From Dicaeum eximium (taxonomy: Eukaryota > Chordata > Aves > Passeriformes > Dicaeidae), in NCBI GenBank assembly GCA_013396995.1, contig VWZP01007510.1:12865-76864 (forward strand): a DNA stretch of 64,000 nt, given 5' to 3'. Under the pieces are notes generated by a model. It was not told the DNA's origin. It was given only the letters and a program-made list of their open reading frames with translations, and searched no databases. The translations under genes were made by a program, and so were the position numbers. Every line of letters starts with the position of its first letter. Position 1 is the stretch's first letter. Of the stretch, positions 37,801 to 52,800 are shown one piece after another.

Positions 37801-40800
37801 TGAATTTCCTGCCCAGATGAACTACACTGGGAATCTTTTCCTTTCATTTCCCTAAAAAAAAAAAATCCCCACTTCAAATCCCTTAAGGGTATCATCTGTG
37901 ACATGCACAGAGTAGTAACTGAGAATCTGTTTTGATCTGACAGTGGGAAAAAAAAAGAAAAAAAAAGAAAAATTTCCCCTTCAAATACTTCAGGAGTAAG
38001 AATAGTGAGCTTCACTCCATAAAATGTTATCTCTAGGAATTTCTTCCTGAGCTCTCCTGAATGGCTGGCCTCCACAGAGGAGAAGCAAAACAACTTCCAG
38101 CTCAGGCTCACAAAAGCTATTTAAAGCCCAACAACATTTTCAACCCCCTACAGACCAGGAATAAAGGGATCCAGCTGTGACAGAAATGCCCTTGTGGTAA
38201 TTCCCCAGTGTGCTCAGTCAATACCCAAGTTCCTGTAGCACAGTGTAGAACATGAATTTTTATTTCTCTACCATATTCTGTGTCAGGTACCTTCAGAGTT
38301 CTGTAAAGCCCCTTCAGAGCGAGCGACAAGACCCAAGTTGACTCCACTGCCTCAGCATAGCTGCTGTCCATGCTGGTCTGCAGGAGGTGGGTGGAGATGA
38401 GGACAAAGTGCTGCAGGTACTGCCTCAGCTGGGTCTGGGAATCGCTGCCCTCTTGCCCACATTTCTGAATCAACTGATAGTCTTTCACTACAAGAGAGAA
38501 AAAAAACAATTCACTTGGTTCACATCAAAATGTTGTAGAGTATCTCTTAGTAGATATGAGTAGGCTGAGACATGAGACACCCTTACATCTATTATGTCCT
38601 AATAAAGGTCTTATACAAAAATTATCTCAGATTCTCTGAACAGTCAAGAAAGTATTTCATTTTTCAGTACAAGTTAAAAATCCCCAGGTCACTTCTGGGA
38701 ACAGCACATATTTCCACATTAGCAGTACAGCATGCAAAGTAGCACATGTTGTATTTTACAATTAAAATGGGGAAAATTCTGACCTGCAATTGATATGATT
38801 AAATAAATATTGCTGATATTACTGTTTAAAATGTCAACAGTTAAACAAAAAGTAAAACTTTTATATTCAAATCTTCCTTGAATATCAAAAAGCAGTTTAG
38901 TCTGTTGATTTTTCCAAGTGTCTTTACACAACTTCAGTAGTCAAATCTTAGAACCACCTTTGCTTTACTAACTTCAAGATATTAGATCATACAAAGAGAA
39001 AAGCCCTTGCTCCTAAAAACCCAACTGATTTGTTATATATTAAATGTCACTTGGTCTCAAATTTTAGGGATATCCAAACTGTTTTAAAATTAGCAATTGT
39101 TCTAAAACATTAAGCACAGGTTTGTAAAGGATAAGCCACAAACACTGCACAAATCTTGGAACAGAAACAACTGTTTCATCTTCATCAAAAGCCTATTTCT
39201 GAGATTTCTCAATTAATGGAATGGTCTCAAAAGCTTTCTAAATACTTTTCTGAATAAAGATAATTGAAATAGTTACTGTGGGAGCTTCACAATTTGGCAG
39301 TGACCTGCAAGCAGAATTTGGTAACCTATGAGGAGAAAGTCAGGCAACTTATTAATAATGGAACTCAAACTCTGCAGACCTGCACAGTGGTCTAGTTAAC
39401 ATGTGCTTTTGGGTATCCATAACAGTCTGTAAGGAAATACTCTGTGATTGTCTGATAAAACAAAAATGTCACAGAACCTGTTTTTCTCTTTCTGGTTTTG
39501 ATGTCTACAACCACTGCCCTGTTTTTCTCAGCGAAGTGCTTCAGGATGATCACGTTATGGGGCTCGTTAGCATTGTCCATGTACACAGAACGAGTGCCCA
39601 TACACAGCACCTGAAACAGCAGCAGAACCCCAGTTAGTATTTGGAATACTTATTTACAAATACACAGCTATGTCTCATATTGGTTACATTTGCTTATTTT
39701 TGCTATTGTATTTTTTAGCTGAACCACTGCTTGATGCCTGGTATTTGCTGGTCTTTAGAAAATGGAAGTTCAAGTCTATAAAAGAAATGTCTACAACCAA
39801 CTTAATGTTACATAGGCAATGTATCTGTTATGAACATCAAGATGAAGAATGGATTGTTTTGCTTGTACTAAAGTCCTTTTAGATACTGAAACAAATGAAG
39901 CTGGTTTGCTTGGAGCAGTTTTAAGTAGAATCCAAAGAAATGCCAGGCAAAACCAGCTCATTATTCTTCATTAGATCAAGGTTAATTGTGCACAAGTGAA
40001 AAGATGTGAACTCCAACACACATCAGGTTTTGAGACTTTATAAAGGTTGTCCGCCATTGATAGAATCCGTAGTATTTAGAAAGAGATAGCTAAAAGCTTT
40101 AACCAACTTAGTTTCCTTTAGGACTGACAGGCCACTTACCTCAGGAAAGCCAACCAGCACCAACAAAGTGAAGATGTTGGTGTGCTTTAGCTGGAAGGGC
40201 AGCTGCTTAATGCAGTGGTCGGTGAAAGCAGCGATCACGTCGTGCCACTGCGCAGAGGAGTTCAGAGCACGGAGGATGTCTACCATGGAGCTTGCCCAGT
40301 CCAGACCCACACGACTGCAAAGCAACAGCAGGCTGCATTAGGAGGGCTGATTCACACTTACCTGAAGCTATTCTTCCTCAAGACAGCATATCACTGCTAA
40401 TCTGTCACAGCTGCAGCCCCTAAATTATTATAGAAGTGTTTTTCCAAATATTTGAAGCTTTCTTACCAGCTGACACATGAATTCTGCTTTGTTTTCCATA
40501 GAGCATAAATACTATTCTGTTTTCAGAGAGGGTCTACAGTCCCAAATCAAAGTATGCCTGAACATTGCCACTGTTAACTCTGTATTTTAGTTTAGAACTC
40601 AGAAGTTTCTGTTTGCATGGCAGCAAGAGGTTTACTTCCCATGTACGTGGCCACCTGCTCACTCTGTGGATCACACAACCTATATGGAGTGGTCTCTTAC
40701 ACTAAAGTTAGTTTTTGAGAGAAAATCCTTTCCCTCAGCTCATGCTCTGGATATTCTGCCTTTAAATTTCATATACCTTTCTATTTGTTTATGAACCCTC

Positions 40801-43800
40801 CCTGTAAAACACAGCTACAATAAAAAATAAGTCACATTTAACAGGCAGGACAATAATCTCAGAATGCTTGAGAACTTTCTCAGGATCTTCAAAATCTGTC
40901 CCTCCCTGCTGTTTCCAGTGCAATTTTACTATAAAAAAACCTCTCTCTCAAGTACTCTTACATAGAAGGGCCAGATCCAGAACTCAGCAGTGGTGATAGC
41001 TTTGTGACAGACCCTCCTCCTTTCCCAAGTTACACAAGAGATTTGTAACAATGTGAGAGAATTAATGTCACACAAAAAAAATAAAGGACTGTATTTTTGG
41101 TTTTCCTCATGGTTTCCAAACCTCACTTACTCCTCCATGACATGCTGTGTAGGTAGGCACAGGAAATTAAGCCACTCTTCAGCAGCCAGCCTTCTTCTGG
41201 AAGGAAATTAAAATTCCCACTGCAACAAAGGCTGCAGATGCTAAGCCCCTTCTATGACCAGGGTACAGGTTTAATTACCTTTCTATTAAAAAGCCTCTAT
41301 GCACGAGGCATACATGAAAGAAAATTACTGTTCAGAAGAGAAGAACTAATTGGGTTAAAGTAAGAAGCACCTGTCCAAACACACAGCTCCCAGACTGAAC
41401 AGAAGATGAGTTGTCTTCCAGCCTTCTGGCACTGTAGACCCATCTCCTGGGACAAACAAATTATGTTTGGCTGAAAGGATTTTAGTCACAGCAGCATCCA
41501 CTTCTGCAGGCATGAGCCTGAGGATTAACTGGCCCAGGAGTCCCAAGGTTAAATGATAAGTTTCATTCAGGTGGCCAGCATTTGAGATTACAACATGAAA
41601 CATCAGTGGAAGAATTTGTTCCAGGTTGATCAGAGACATCGTGGAACCCTGTGGAGAGAGAAAGATCTCAGTGAGGAAGGGAAAGAAAACAAGATTTTTA
41701 GTCAAAGTCACATGCAAAAGCTTCTGTTCTAAAGGTCTTTCAAATGGGACAGAAGGAATGAGAAACTACATTCCTACTTTGGTTATTGACCTGACATGTG
41801 GATCTAAACTGAAAATTTAAACTCTGCTAACAGTTAACACTCTACTTCACAGATACATTAAAATTCCCTTCCCTCTCCCCCCACTCAGGAACAAGCCCTT
41901 ATATTCCTTGGTGATGTCAATGTCTGAAGATATTCTAATTCACATTTCATAACATGTAAACAACATGGGCCCATATCCCACATTTAATTACTATGAATTT
42001 TTTTCCTGTTATCTGTGCACCTAGAAAATTATCCAAATGGAAGCAAAAAGAACTAACTGATTGGAAAGGTGGTAACATAGCTGCCAGCAATCCCAAAATC
42101 CTCTTCTGAGAGCATTCAGCAAAAACTTGTTCCTGGCTAGGTATTAAAACCTTCTCTGTTGGCTTTTGGATTGAATCCTCTGAGAGAGAGTCACCTGCTT
42201 TGTAAATAAAAACAAAATACGAAAATCCCCTAAGTGACATTAAAATTAGAATAAACAATAGCTTAACTTTTATAATTCAAATCTAAAAATAAATAGAAAT
42301 CAAAGAAAGGATTATTACAATTTGAAAATGAAGTCTTTATAAAAGTGTATGGAATCAGAAGGTAAAGAAATTTATACCATCTAATAAAAACTTATAAAGA
42401 ACAGTGCTACAGACAGATCCATTTAACTATCAAAATTCTTACAATCCCAGTCTTTAACAGGATAAGACATTTATTTTCTGGTTCCAAGTGCATCAGAACA
42501 CACAAGTGTTGTGTTAGAACAACAGGGACTATAATCTCCATACATGGATAAATATTTGTGGAAATCTACTCCAATTTCCAGACTCCTCTAAACAGACTGC
42601 AAGGCATTTGTTCAAAGCAATGTCTGGCAGGTTTTCACAAAGCAGACATAGACATTTGAAAATATGCAAGACTGGATTAGGAATAAAAAGGACAGCTGTT
42701 TGTTTGCAGATGAGTGGATATTTCTGTGACAGGAAAATGAGAAATCACTTTTTACCTGTTGCAGGAACATTCCCATCCACAGACAAGTCTGACTCTTGTC
42801 TAACAACAGCTTTCTTTGCAGAGACAGCTTTGATTTCAATTTCTTGTTTTCCTACTTTATCTTCTGCAGGGGACTGGATTTCCTTGTGAGTATCTCCTTT
42901 CACCTAAAAATAAAACAGAAGTACTAAAAGATTAAAACAAAATGTAATACCTGCAGGAACAAGCATGGAAAGAATTCAGTCATCTGCACTTGACAAACAT
43001 TTTTCTTTGAGTATCAAAACCTTCTACTGAATAATTTTGTATGGATTCATGTCTTAAACTTCTGTACAATTAAATTACGTTCTTTTATTTTGCTCGTATC
43101 TCCCTGCATAGAATTATTACACTGTAATAGTTTTAAACACTGTATAAAACTGTAGGAAACACACTCCCACTCAACAGTGCTAACAACCAGGGGAAATGAC
43201 AGCCCTTTCACAAAGAACAAGACGTGCCCCTCTCCTGCAACACTTTTGTGAATCAGTTCAGAACAAGAAGTTTTCGATCAGCCAAATCGAATGAAAAAAA
43301 CAACTGCTCCCCAATTTTTACCTACAAATGAAATCATTACTATCCCTTATTTCAGTCCCACATTCAGAACAGGCTGTATAAGCACCTGAAGATGTTTAAT
43401 ATCAGATCACATATCTAGTATCAGGGGTTCTGGAAATAACAGGTACTTACACTGCGATGCACCGAAGAGCCTGTGCTGCGTTTCTCATCTCTTCCCTTCC
43501 CTGCTCTATCAACAGGATGACTTTTTGGAGCACTGTCTGTGGGAGGACTGCCTGGAACAGGGTCATTCTGTGAGAAGGACTCATCTTCTGGTAACATGCA
43601 GAGGAGAGCTAGATTTTTCAGTCCTGGGAGCAAAAAAGTTATGAAAGTTATTTAGCTGTTGTCTGGCAAGACAGACAAAAAGCAGAACTGAAACACTTCA
43701 AAAGAGAACTGTAAACTTCTTACACACTTCTTTTGAACATTAACTTCATCAGAAACATCTTTTGTATCCAGCTCATATAATTTTGTGGTTCCATTAAATA

Positions 43801-46800
43801 CTAGTGATGAACAGAGGGTGACGTCTTCTACCTCAAAGATGCCATTGGGGTAGAGAACTTAATTAATTTTGAATAGCAAATGACATTTGTCTTATTTTTC
43901 AATTTTCAATCTTCTGACCACTTGCACAATAGAACTGTATATTGTTAACAGCTTAATTAATGAGTATGCATAAGTGTTTGGTGGTGGTGGTATTCCAGTT
44001 GTATTAGAGATGCTCACAAAAACTGCAAGTGAACTTACTTGAATTTTAGTCTAGAATGTTTGATACATTCAAAATAGGTACCTATTGTATAGCCCTATTT
44101 TCTGTAGCAGGTCTTTGTTCACAGAAACCCCCATTGCCAGACAAATTAACACCACTGCCAGAAATTTTTACCACAAACACGGTTAAAAATCTCTTCCCAT
44201 GAGATGCAGAACAAAAAACTTTTTCCACCAAGTTATTTGCTGTCCTGCAGCTCAGTGATACATTACTAAAAGAACATGAAGCTGTACTGACTGATTCCTT
44301 TACAACAGCTAAGATGGAAAAAAAAACAACCAGAGACTTGCCAAGTTGTGTCCAATGTTTATGTAAGCATAAAATTAGTTTTCTCAAGCACTCTATTTTC
44401 CATGTTCCAACGACCCCGAAGGACACTTGTTCTACATTTGCTTTCTACATAAACAGTTATTCTCAGTGAAGTACACAGTAGCTTCCCCTTTCCTTTGGAA
44501 ACTTTAAAGTCAGTAACCACAGACATTTCTGACACTTGTACAAAGCATTGTTCAGAGCAGGAGGAGCTGACTCACCCTTTCCATGCTGCGCTTTCATCAG
44601 GCAGTCCCCAATGAGCTGAATGCACTGATGCTGCAGAACTCTGGCATGACTGAGGACCCGGGGATCCAGTTTCTCTCCTTCTACTTCCTCCCCATTTGCC
44701 AGATCTGCACTGTAGAGAGTCAGGGCAGCAAAGAGCAGCCAGGAATAATTGTGGACATAGGGCTGGATGAGGCGCTGCCGGTCGCTGATCCGGATGGTCA
44801 CCATGGGATACACTGTCATGCTGTGGGTGGGCAGGTGGCTGCCAGGGGAAGGGACAGCATTTAGCAATGCAGCTGGTTTTTTCCTAACCAACATAGTCAG
44901 TCAGTCAACACAAAACACCTTCACAGAAAACCACTTAAACCCAACACATTCCAGAGGTTCAAACCGTGGACCTGGTTTTTATGACCTCTGGTGTCAAGCA
45001 CTGAAAACTCTTGTCCACAGCAGTGATTGTCTCTTCTATCCTGTCATGCAGGACTGGTAACTCCTTCTGCATCTTTCCTAGCCACATCCAGAAAACTATT
45101 GCTACCAAGTGACTTCAGAGGTTGAGGCAGCTTTCCAGACATTTTTGCCAAACTTGTCCTATCTTTGTTTCCCCAAAAGACACCAAGGAGATGTCAGGCA
45201 CAGCTTTATAGAAAGCACCATGAGAATGACTGATTGTATTTAGCTACTAAATATTGTCTTTCTGCCACACAGGGGAAAGCAAATCACATTTTTATTACCT
45301 GTCAGAATATTTCTTTGCATGATAGCATCCATAGCAAAGGTCAAAGTCATCACAAACATTGCAGTTCATTCTCCGACCTATGATAACTCCTTGGCAGTGA
45401 TCACAGGCATATTCCATATTCACCATTTCATGGTCATCCTCATGTCCTTCAGGTTTAACCCCACCTGTAAAGACAGACTTCCCTCTAAATCTTTTTGACA
45501 AAGGATCTTTTCTAATTTCAACTTCACATTCATACTAGGGAAAGAACAGTTAAACATTTCCAAAGAACCCAGGAGGAAAGTGTTTGACTTGATTTTGTGT
45601 ATAATTTACAAGATGCTGTTCTAGCCTCAAATACAGGGCTTTGAGGGGTTATTTAATGGCTCTTACCAAGGAAACAAGTTTTACAGAGGTCCATGTCGTT
45701 GCACTGCAGACAGCGGTAGCGGTGCCACGGCGCAATTTCATCACAGCCATCACAGGATATGTCCACGTTTAACAGGTCACAGTAACGAGCAACAAACATG
45801 TGCATCTACAGCAACAAACCAACACAATTTACTTCACTATTATTTTCTGACTTTGATAAAGCTTCAGACAGGAAGCAGAATATTTCCCCTGCCAAAAATG
45901 AATGGGGATATTTTAATCATTTTAGATTCTTGAAAGTCTATAGAGATCCAACTAATAAAATTAATTATAAACTAGACTCCTTTCTCCCCCTTTAGGCTTT
46001 TAAAGGTCTCTTATTTACCCCTTCTGCAGACAAATGTACAAAACATGAGGTCACCTTTCTCTGCTTCTCTGGGTCAGCTTGAGCTATCTTTTCATACCAG
46101 GTCTCAAACATTACATCTTGACATTCATCCATCCATTCACAGTTTTGCTTGTAGTCTGCAATTTCATCTTCTTCACTCCACTGACTGAAAGAAAAACAAA
46201 ATTAAGTGTGAATGCTATCAGGCTTCCCTTTAATAAAGCTTTACTTTTTAATGAAGAACAAAGTGCAATAACATGCTAAAAGAAACAGAATTGTGAGAAA
46301 TCCCATTCACTTGGTTAATAAATGACCATACACACACCTGCTACTTGCTTCTGTGACATGTTTTTAAATATATATGGGGACCATAATGCCAAAATCAGGA
46401 AAATCTGCTCTTATAAAACAGCTTTTGGAATGCTGGCAGATCAGATCAGATGTTTTTTAAGTTTTTTTGGCCTTCACGTTTGCCCATGTGCAAGTACAAT
46501 TACTATAGAATTGCCATATGAAGGTGTTAAAAACATTTGACATATATCAAAGCAAGAAACAGTATTATGTACCTTCTGCAACACTGCTAAACAAGCAAGT
46601 GTTCCAGCAGTAATCAGGTTAAACATAAAATTCCAACAGTTTTCGTACCAGCAAAAAAAAAATTGAAATACTTCAGATAAGCCCTTGGATACTGACCAGA
46701 ATTATGCCATACTTGTTAATAGTACCCTTACTGCTTGTTCCAGCACCAAGCCCAGGAACCTTTCTGGGTAAAATGGAATCAGTATTCAGTAGCATGTGCA

Positions 46801-49800
46801 AGCTGCATTCTTCCTGACTCACCAAATGACACTGTCATGGATGCTGATGTTCTCCTGAGATGTTGTCATGAGGAGATGTGGCAGCTGGATCTCAACAAAG
46901 AAGGAGAGATCACTGGGCTCCCAGTTCATATCCAAGAGGTGGAGGAGAGCTGTCTGCACACAGGATAAGGCAGGAAGCAATGACCTAAATAAAAACAAAA
47001 GACGTTAAAACATGACAGCACTGAAGCTGACCTAAAGTTGACAGACCTAGAGTTGAAATTGTGTGTGGGGAGGAAGGGTAGAAAAACCCCTATACACTGA
47101 TTTTATATGCAGGCTTTACTATGCATTAAAGTAACTCTATGGCAGGAACTCAGGTTTATCAAAGTATCCAACTTAAACAATTTAGCAAGTACAGACTATG
47201 GAAGTCAAAATAAAGACAGATTTCCTTCTGGATTCAGTTAAGATCAAGCTAATGCTGTTGCCTGAGCATTAGCAAGAGGGTTTGTCTCTTCTCTACTGTA
47301 CAGCATTTTCTTGGTATTTGCAGGAATTTATTCTGTTTGAAACCTTTTTGATTTTCACTTGAAACTGAACAAAGGACTTGAAAGTTATTGTCAAAGACTG
47401 ACATTACAGCCATAAAATTCTCATTTCTCTAGGACACCTGGGTATAAATCTTCCAAATTCTAACCAGAAAGTTGCCAAAACATGAGTTTTAGCATTAAAG
47501 CAAGGCTGTAGAGTTGCCATGTTTCCTGTGGCATTACCCTTGCCTAAGTATTCCACAATAAATTTGCTATTTCTAGTATTTTACTACTAAGCTTCAGAGA
47601 CACACTGCAGAATCGTAACTACAAAATGCAGTAAGTCAAGTTTTTAACACTGGTAAGTTTTTATGCTTTCCTTTATTCCTTCAGTAATAAAAAGCTAACT
47701 TGGCATTTTTGATCACAAGATCAAGGCTCCTCATTTAGTTCTGTAAATAATGGAAAGCACAGACAAAATTAATTAAGACATTAAATAAGAAATAACAAAT
47801 TACAAGGGAGGAGGTGTGGAGGAATGAAAAAAAATATCACATATATAAAGCAAGCAAGGTACTATACCTGTCATTAATTGTACTAAATCCCTTCACAGAA
47901 TTTACCAGGAACAAAACAAGCTGATAGTAGGACTCTCGAATCTCTTGGTGTAGCTCAGCACCACAGCCTTCCAAGTTTCCAAAGTAGCTGCAAATTAATG
48001 AGTTGGGTTAGTAGCCTAGAATTCACTGTGATATTTTTGGTAGCATGATTTGTGCAAATTTTACTAACAGGCCCTTTTTAACCCCTCTCCACAAGTGGGT
48101 AGGATGTTAGTTTTATTTAAAAACAGAGTCTAGAAGCTTCAAACAGAAATGAAAGAATCCTGTACCAGGAGTCAGAAGTGAAGAAACAGAACAGGAAAAG
48201 AGAATATTCTCATAGCACTAAGAAGAGAACATTCATTTAAATTAAAAAGTTGCTTTATGAAAATCTAATCAAGATCTTAAAGGAAATCAGTGCATTGCAA
48301 GATGACCACAGAAAGCTCCTGACAAGTGAGAAGCCAAGAGACAGAGTTGTGACAGCACTGGCCAGACACAACATAGAGATCAGACCTAAACACGTTCATG
48401 GCATGAACAGCTGTGTAACTAAGTCACACTTGAAAATAATTACTAATTTTGCAGGTTTTTTTAATGAAGAACACAAGATATGCTTACTAGCCTGAAAACT
48501 AACCTCAAGTCATATTTTTATTATCCACATGGATTAAAAAGCAGAACTTTCTACTCTTGTCAATACACATGCCTGGAGGAACACGAGAACTAAGACAGTA
48601 AATCATGTGGCTGAGACTTGCCTAAATAATTACTTACTTTATAAAATCTTTCTGACAGGCTAGAAGTTCTAGGAGAAAAAGCACACAGGGTGGGTGAAAG
48701 CAGTGTGGCTGCCCAAGCAAGTCCAGGCACTGGCGGATGATCTTGAGCACTTCCATAATACTCTGCCCTTGGGATTTTCTCAAAGCAAGAACCTTTAAAA
48801 CACTGAAAGCAAAAAATATCAGTGAAAACTTCAAAACACTGCTTAAAACAACACAAATAAAAGAGCAATTCAAGAAGTTCTTGACTAGCTACACAATTGC
48901 TTTGTATCTGAATTTCCAGCTGTATTTCAGTGTGTTAGCTGGAGTGAGTGATAAAGCTTCGAACAGGATCCAGCTCTTCCTGCACCACTCCATGTTCTAG
49001 TGCCCAAAACGGACAAGCTGAGAATTGGAAATCTCTCTTTTGATTTACATTTTCAGAATACCAGGTAATTTAATGAGAGATGCAACTTGTCTCTATTTGG
49101 TACCACGGACTGGTAATAGTGATACACCACGTCTCTGCTTTTGTAGATAAAAAGCAAAACACCTCTGCAAACACATCTGAGGAAGCAAGACAATAAATTG
49201 CCAAGTGACTGTTTTTTACATTCTGTTCTATGTGACAGAAGCAAATGAAATTAAATAAGTGCTGTCTTGAGTCCCTACATCCTTGTGAATAACAGAAGTT
49301 TGATACATAAGTCTGACAACTCTTTATATATAAAATATTCTGCCATATTATCTTGCTGCTAAAATATTTTATTCCACGTGAAGAGGTGTGAAGACAAGCT
49401 TCTGTATATTATAACTGACAGCATTTCCAATTTGCTTACCTTTCATGTGAAAGTGATTGATCCTTAATAAAGTCTAATATGCTCTTCAAAATAGGGTATT
49501 TTTCCTTGACAGTGGGCACAGCTCTTGGCTCTTCCATTGACCTGAATGACAGCAGCCTCAGTCTTCCACGGCCGAGCTGAGACTTCCGTGTGGGAGTGGA
49601 AGGAGGTGATGACACATCTTCTTGCTGTGAAACTGTATTTTCAACAGGCTTACTATGAAATGCAGATGCAGCTTCTGCTTGGTGGAGGTCTGGAATTTGT
49701 TTAACTTTCAGATCAGACTGTGATGTTTGACCTCCCTCTTTTGAACCAGGGTGAATTCCTGCACTGGACGACACCGACTGTGCTGCCTGGAAGTCCATGT

Positions 49801-52800
49801 CCACAGCTGATCCTTGTCTTTGGCACTGATCACTCACATACTGCTGGGGATCATCCATGTCCTGGCCTTCCAAAATGTCTGAGGCAGAATCTTTCCTCTT
49901 TGCTCTTACGGGCAAAAAATTCAGTAACAAATGGCTCTTCTGCACACAGAGTTTTGCTGCAGCATAAAAATTGGAAGATTTAAAATCACGACAATAGAAC
50001 AAAAAATTTGCTGTCTTATGCTTAGGAAGAAACTGATTTATCTTATTTCTTCTCAGTCAAAACAGCTAGAAAATACTGTTTTTCTGGTTATATCGATCAC
50101 GATGCTACCGGTTGCTTAAGTTCAGGTTTCCAAATGCTAAATCTGAATAATCACACTGAACCATATGAAGTATAGTGTAGTCAGTGAGAACACATTTTGT
50201 TCTAATAACAACCAGCTGCTGTTCTAATATCAGTTAAATGTGGTAAGAAGTATCTGCAAAGACAGATGAACATAAGTTCAGAACCAGGTGACTCAAGTGA
50301 AAGGTCACTCCCTGCAGAATTTTCGTAGTTTTCTGCAAAGAACAGTAGAACACAATCCCAGATAATTAATCCAATGTACACTAGGTTATCTCTTAAGGTA
50401 CGAAAAAGTAACCCCAGTTGCTCACTTACCTTTCATAGCAAAAATAATGCCTTCAGATTTACAAGGCAATGCTTTCCCAAGCTACGTGGAATGCCCAAAC
50501 ATACAAGGCAACACTCACCAAGAGTTTCTGGGTTCATCTCACTTGCTTCTGTGCTCTGCTTCTCCTCAGCATCATTTCCCCTCCGCATCAGGGATTTCTG
50601 CTTCATTTCCAACTGTAGACAGGATGTTAACATAGTTAAAATATGATTCTCTCTGTGTCTCTATACAGCAAGGCAGGATGAAGACTGTAATGACTGAAAG
50701 GAATTTAATCTCAGGAATAGATGACAGTAGTTACTATTCCCAACTGCAGAGCAAACCACCCAGGAGCTAAAAGAGCAGCACCTGAACTGTCAGAGCAGCA
50801 ACAGCCTCAACCCGAGGTGCTCAAGCTTTGTAGGCTGAGACCATTCCCTGTCTTGTGATTTGATGTGCACCAGTCCTCCAAGGAAAAGAAGGCTTCTCAT
50901 TTACCCTCAGCACTCAGGAAAATATAGACATCTAGTTGTGAGATAAAGTACTCCAAAAACATGTTACCCCACTAGCAAGCTCTGTCAGATGCAAACATCA
51001 CCTGTCATGCAATGGGTAAAGGCAATTACTCATCTTAACATGCATCTGCACCCATTGTAACTCTAGGACATCAACCTGCCAGGAATTCTTAGGCAGAAGA
51101 GAGGAGGGAGAAAGTCACAAGATAATGTAATGATGTTTAAGACATACTTCTTTCTATGATACACCTCAGAAGAACTCCAACTGAAATGTAAGAATCTAAT
51201 TTACAATGTAAGTTCTTGGTAAAATATAACACAAATTCAATTGATTTTGAGTCAAATTCAGTCCTAACTACTCATGATGACAGATCTGGGGCTGAGGGAA
51301 GGAGAGGAGTGTAAGGATGCAATTAAACATTTAAGTCCAAAGTTTCAAAGTTAACATAATGTTCTTTCTAAGTGAAAATAGTTGATGTAGAATAACTGAA
51401 GGAAAAACTGTTCCACCCTACTCCTTAACATTGCATTGTAAAGTACTAAAGTAAATTACATTAATAGATATCCTCCTGAGTGTTCTTACCATCCATATTC
51501 TAATGGAATCAGCCAGGGAATATACTTGTGCAAACTCATCACTCAAAGGCACCTTGCCTCCACTGTTGACTGGAAATGAGAGAAAGAAGAGAGTCCTGTT
51601 TATTTACAGCTCCATTTTTATACAACTGCTTAACTAAAATTATGCTACAGCCTTCCCTTCATCTCTTAGTCAATACTTGCAATTATACCTGTAAGAAAAA
51701 TAGAGAATAAACCTGCCAACTTTCATATGTCTTAAATACACAAACTGCACCTTGACTGATTTATATACAAAGTTAATTTACGAGTATCTTTCTCATCTCT
51801 TCCCAAAATTGATGCCTGAAGCCAGGGAAAATAAAATCCTTCCTTATGCATGCAACAACACTGATGCAAACTTATCAGACAAATCAACAAATGCTTAGCA
51901 GTAACTAAAAAACTCTATAGATGTGTTTGTTTTCTCTACTGTTTTACACTGTGAATTTCTGGAATGGACTTTCAAGACCAATTTGCAAAAATTAAAAACC
52001 TGACAAATCACTTTCTATTCAAACTGCCCTGACAATGACTATGGAGAAAAAGACATTCTTATTCAGCCTTCCCTCTTCCATTCTCCCTTTCTAATTTTTT
52101 CCTGTATTCTCTTCATCATCCCTTCTCCAAACTCCCTACAACACCGGTGAGCATGTGTCCTGAAATTAGTCAGACGAAGATACTGAGAGAAGAGTGGGAT
52201 GGATTTCTCCATCCACTCATTAATATTTGTCCAGTTTTCAATGTCACTCAGAAAATTAGCTCAATTGTCAGACATAGACAAAATGACTAAAGGCTGTAAC
52301 CACATTAGTCATCATGCCAGTCTTTGTGTCAGTCATTTTTACTCGTAATTTCACAGTTCAAAAAATAGCTCAATCATTCTATGGAAATGTAAAATGTTTA
52401 GTGTCAAAATTATGACAAAAAGTGAAAACCTAAAATGAAATCCTTCAAAACCAAGTAACATCTTATTATCCAATACTTCAAACACATCAATAAACTTAAT
52501 GGAAGGATGCTGTAAGTCAAAAATCTTCTGAAGAATACATAAATTGTAATACAATGGCCAGTAAGTTAAAGGCAAAACATTATCTTCTACTGAAAAAAAA
52601 ATTAAATATATATTCTGAGGATGGCAGCGTTGATTTCCACAGAATGGTATTTTGGGAGATAATTCACACCTCCTCCAACTCCAACAGTTAATAACAGAAG
52701 TTGCTGCTGGCTTTTTAGAAAAGGTACAATGCAGAAAATTATCCAAGAATCTCTAATAACTGGAGCCACATTGCTCTGAATTAAAGCCCTAGAGGACACC

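Larger units (their letters stand above)
34428..51489 (-). other. Other ZZEF1 introns, E19 to E39
   Basis: Introns of 202 to 1,056 bp. Those over 800 bp are 34,428-35,391 (CR1 fragment), 36,679-37,592, 38,488-39,477, 40,315-41,370, 43,624-44,575, 46,985-47,867 and 50,613-51,489. Apart from A-rich runs (for example 37,950-37,972) I see no repeat family or second gene in them. Confidence 0.65.
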
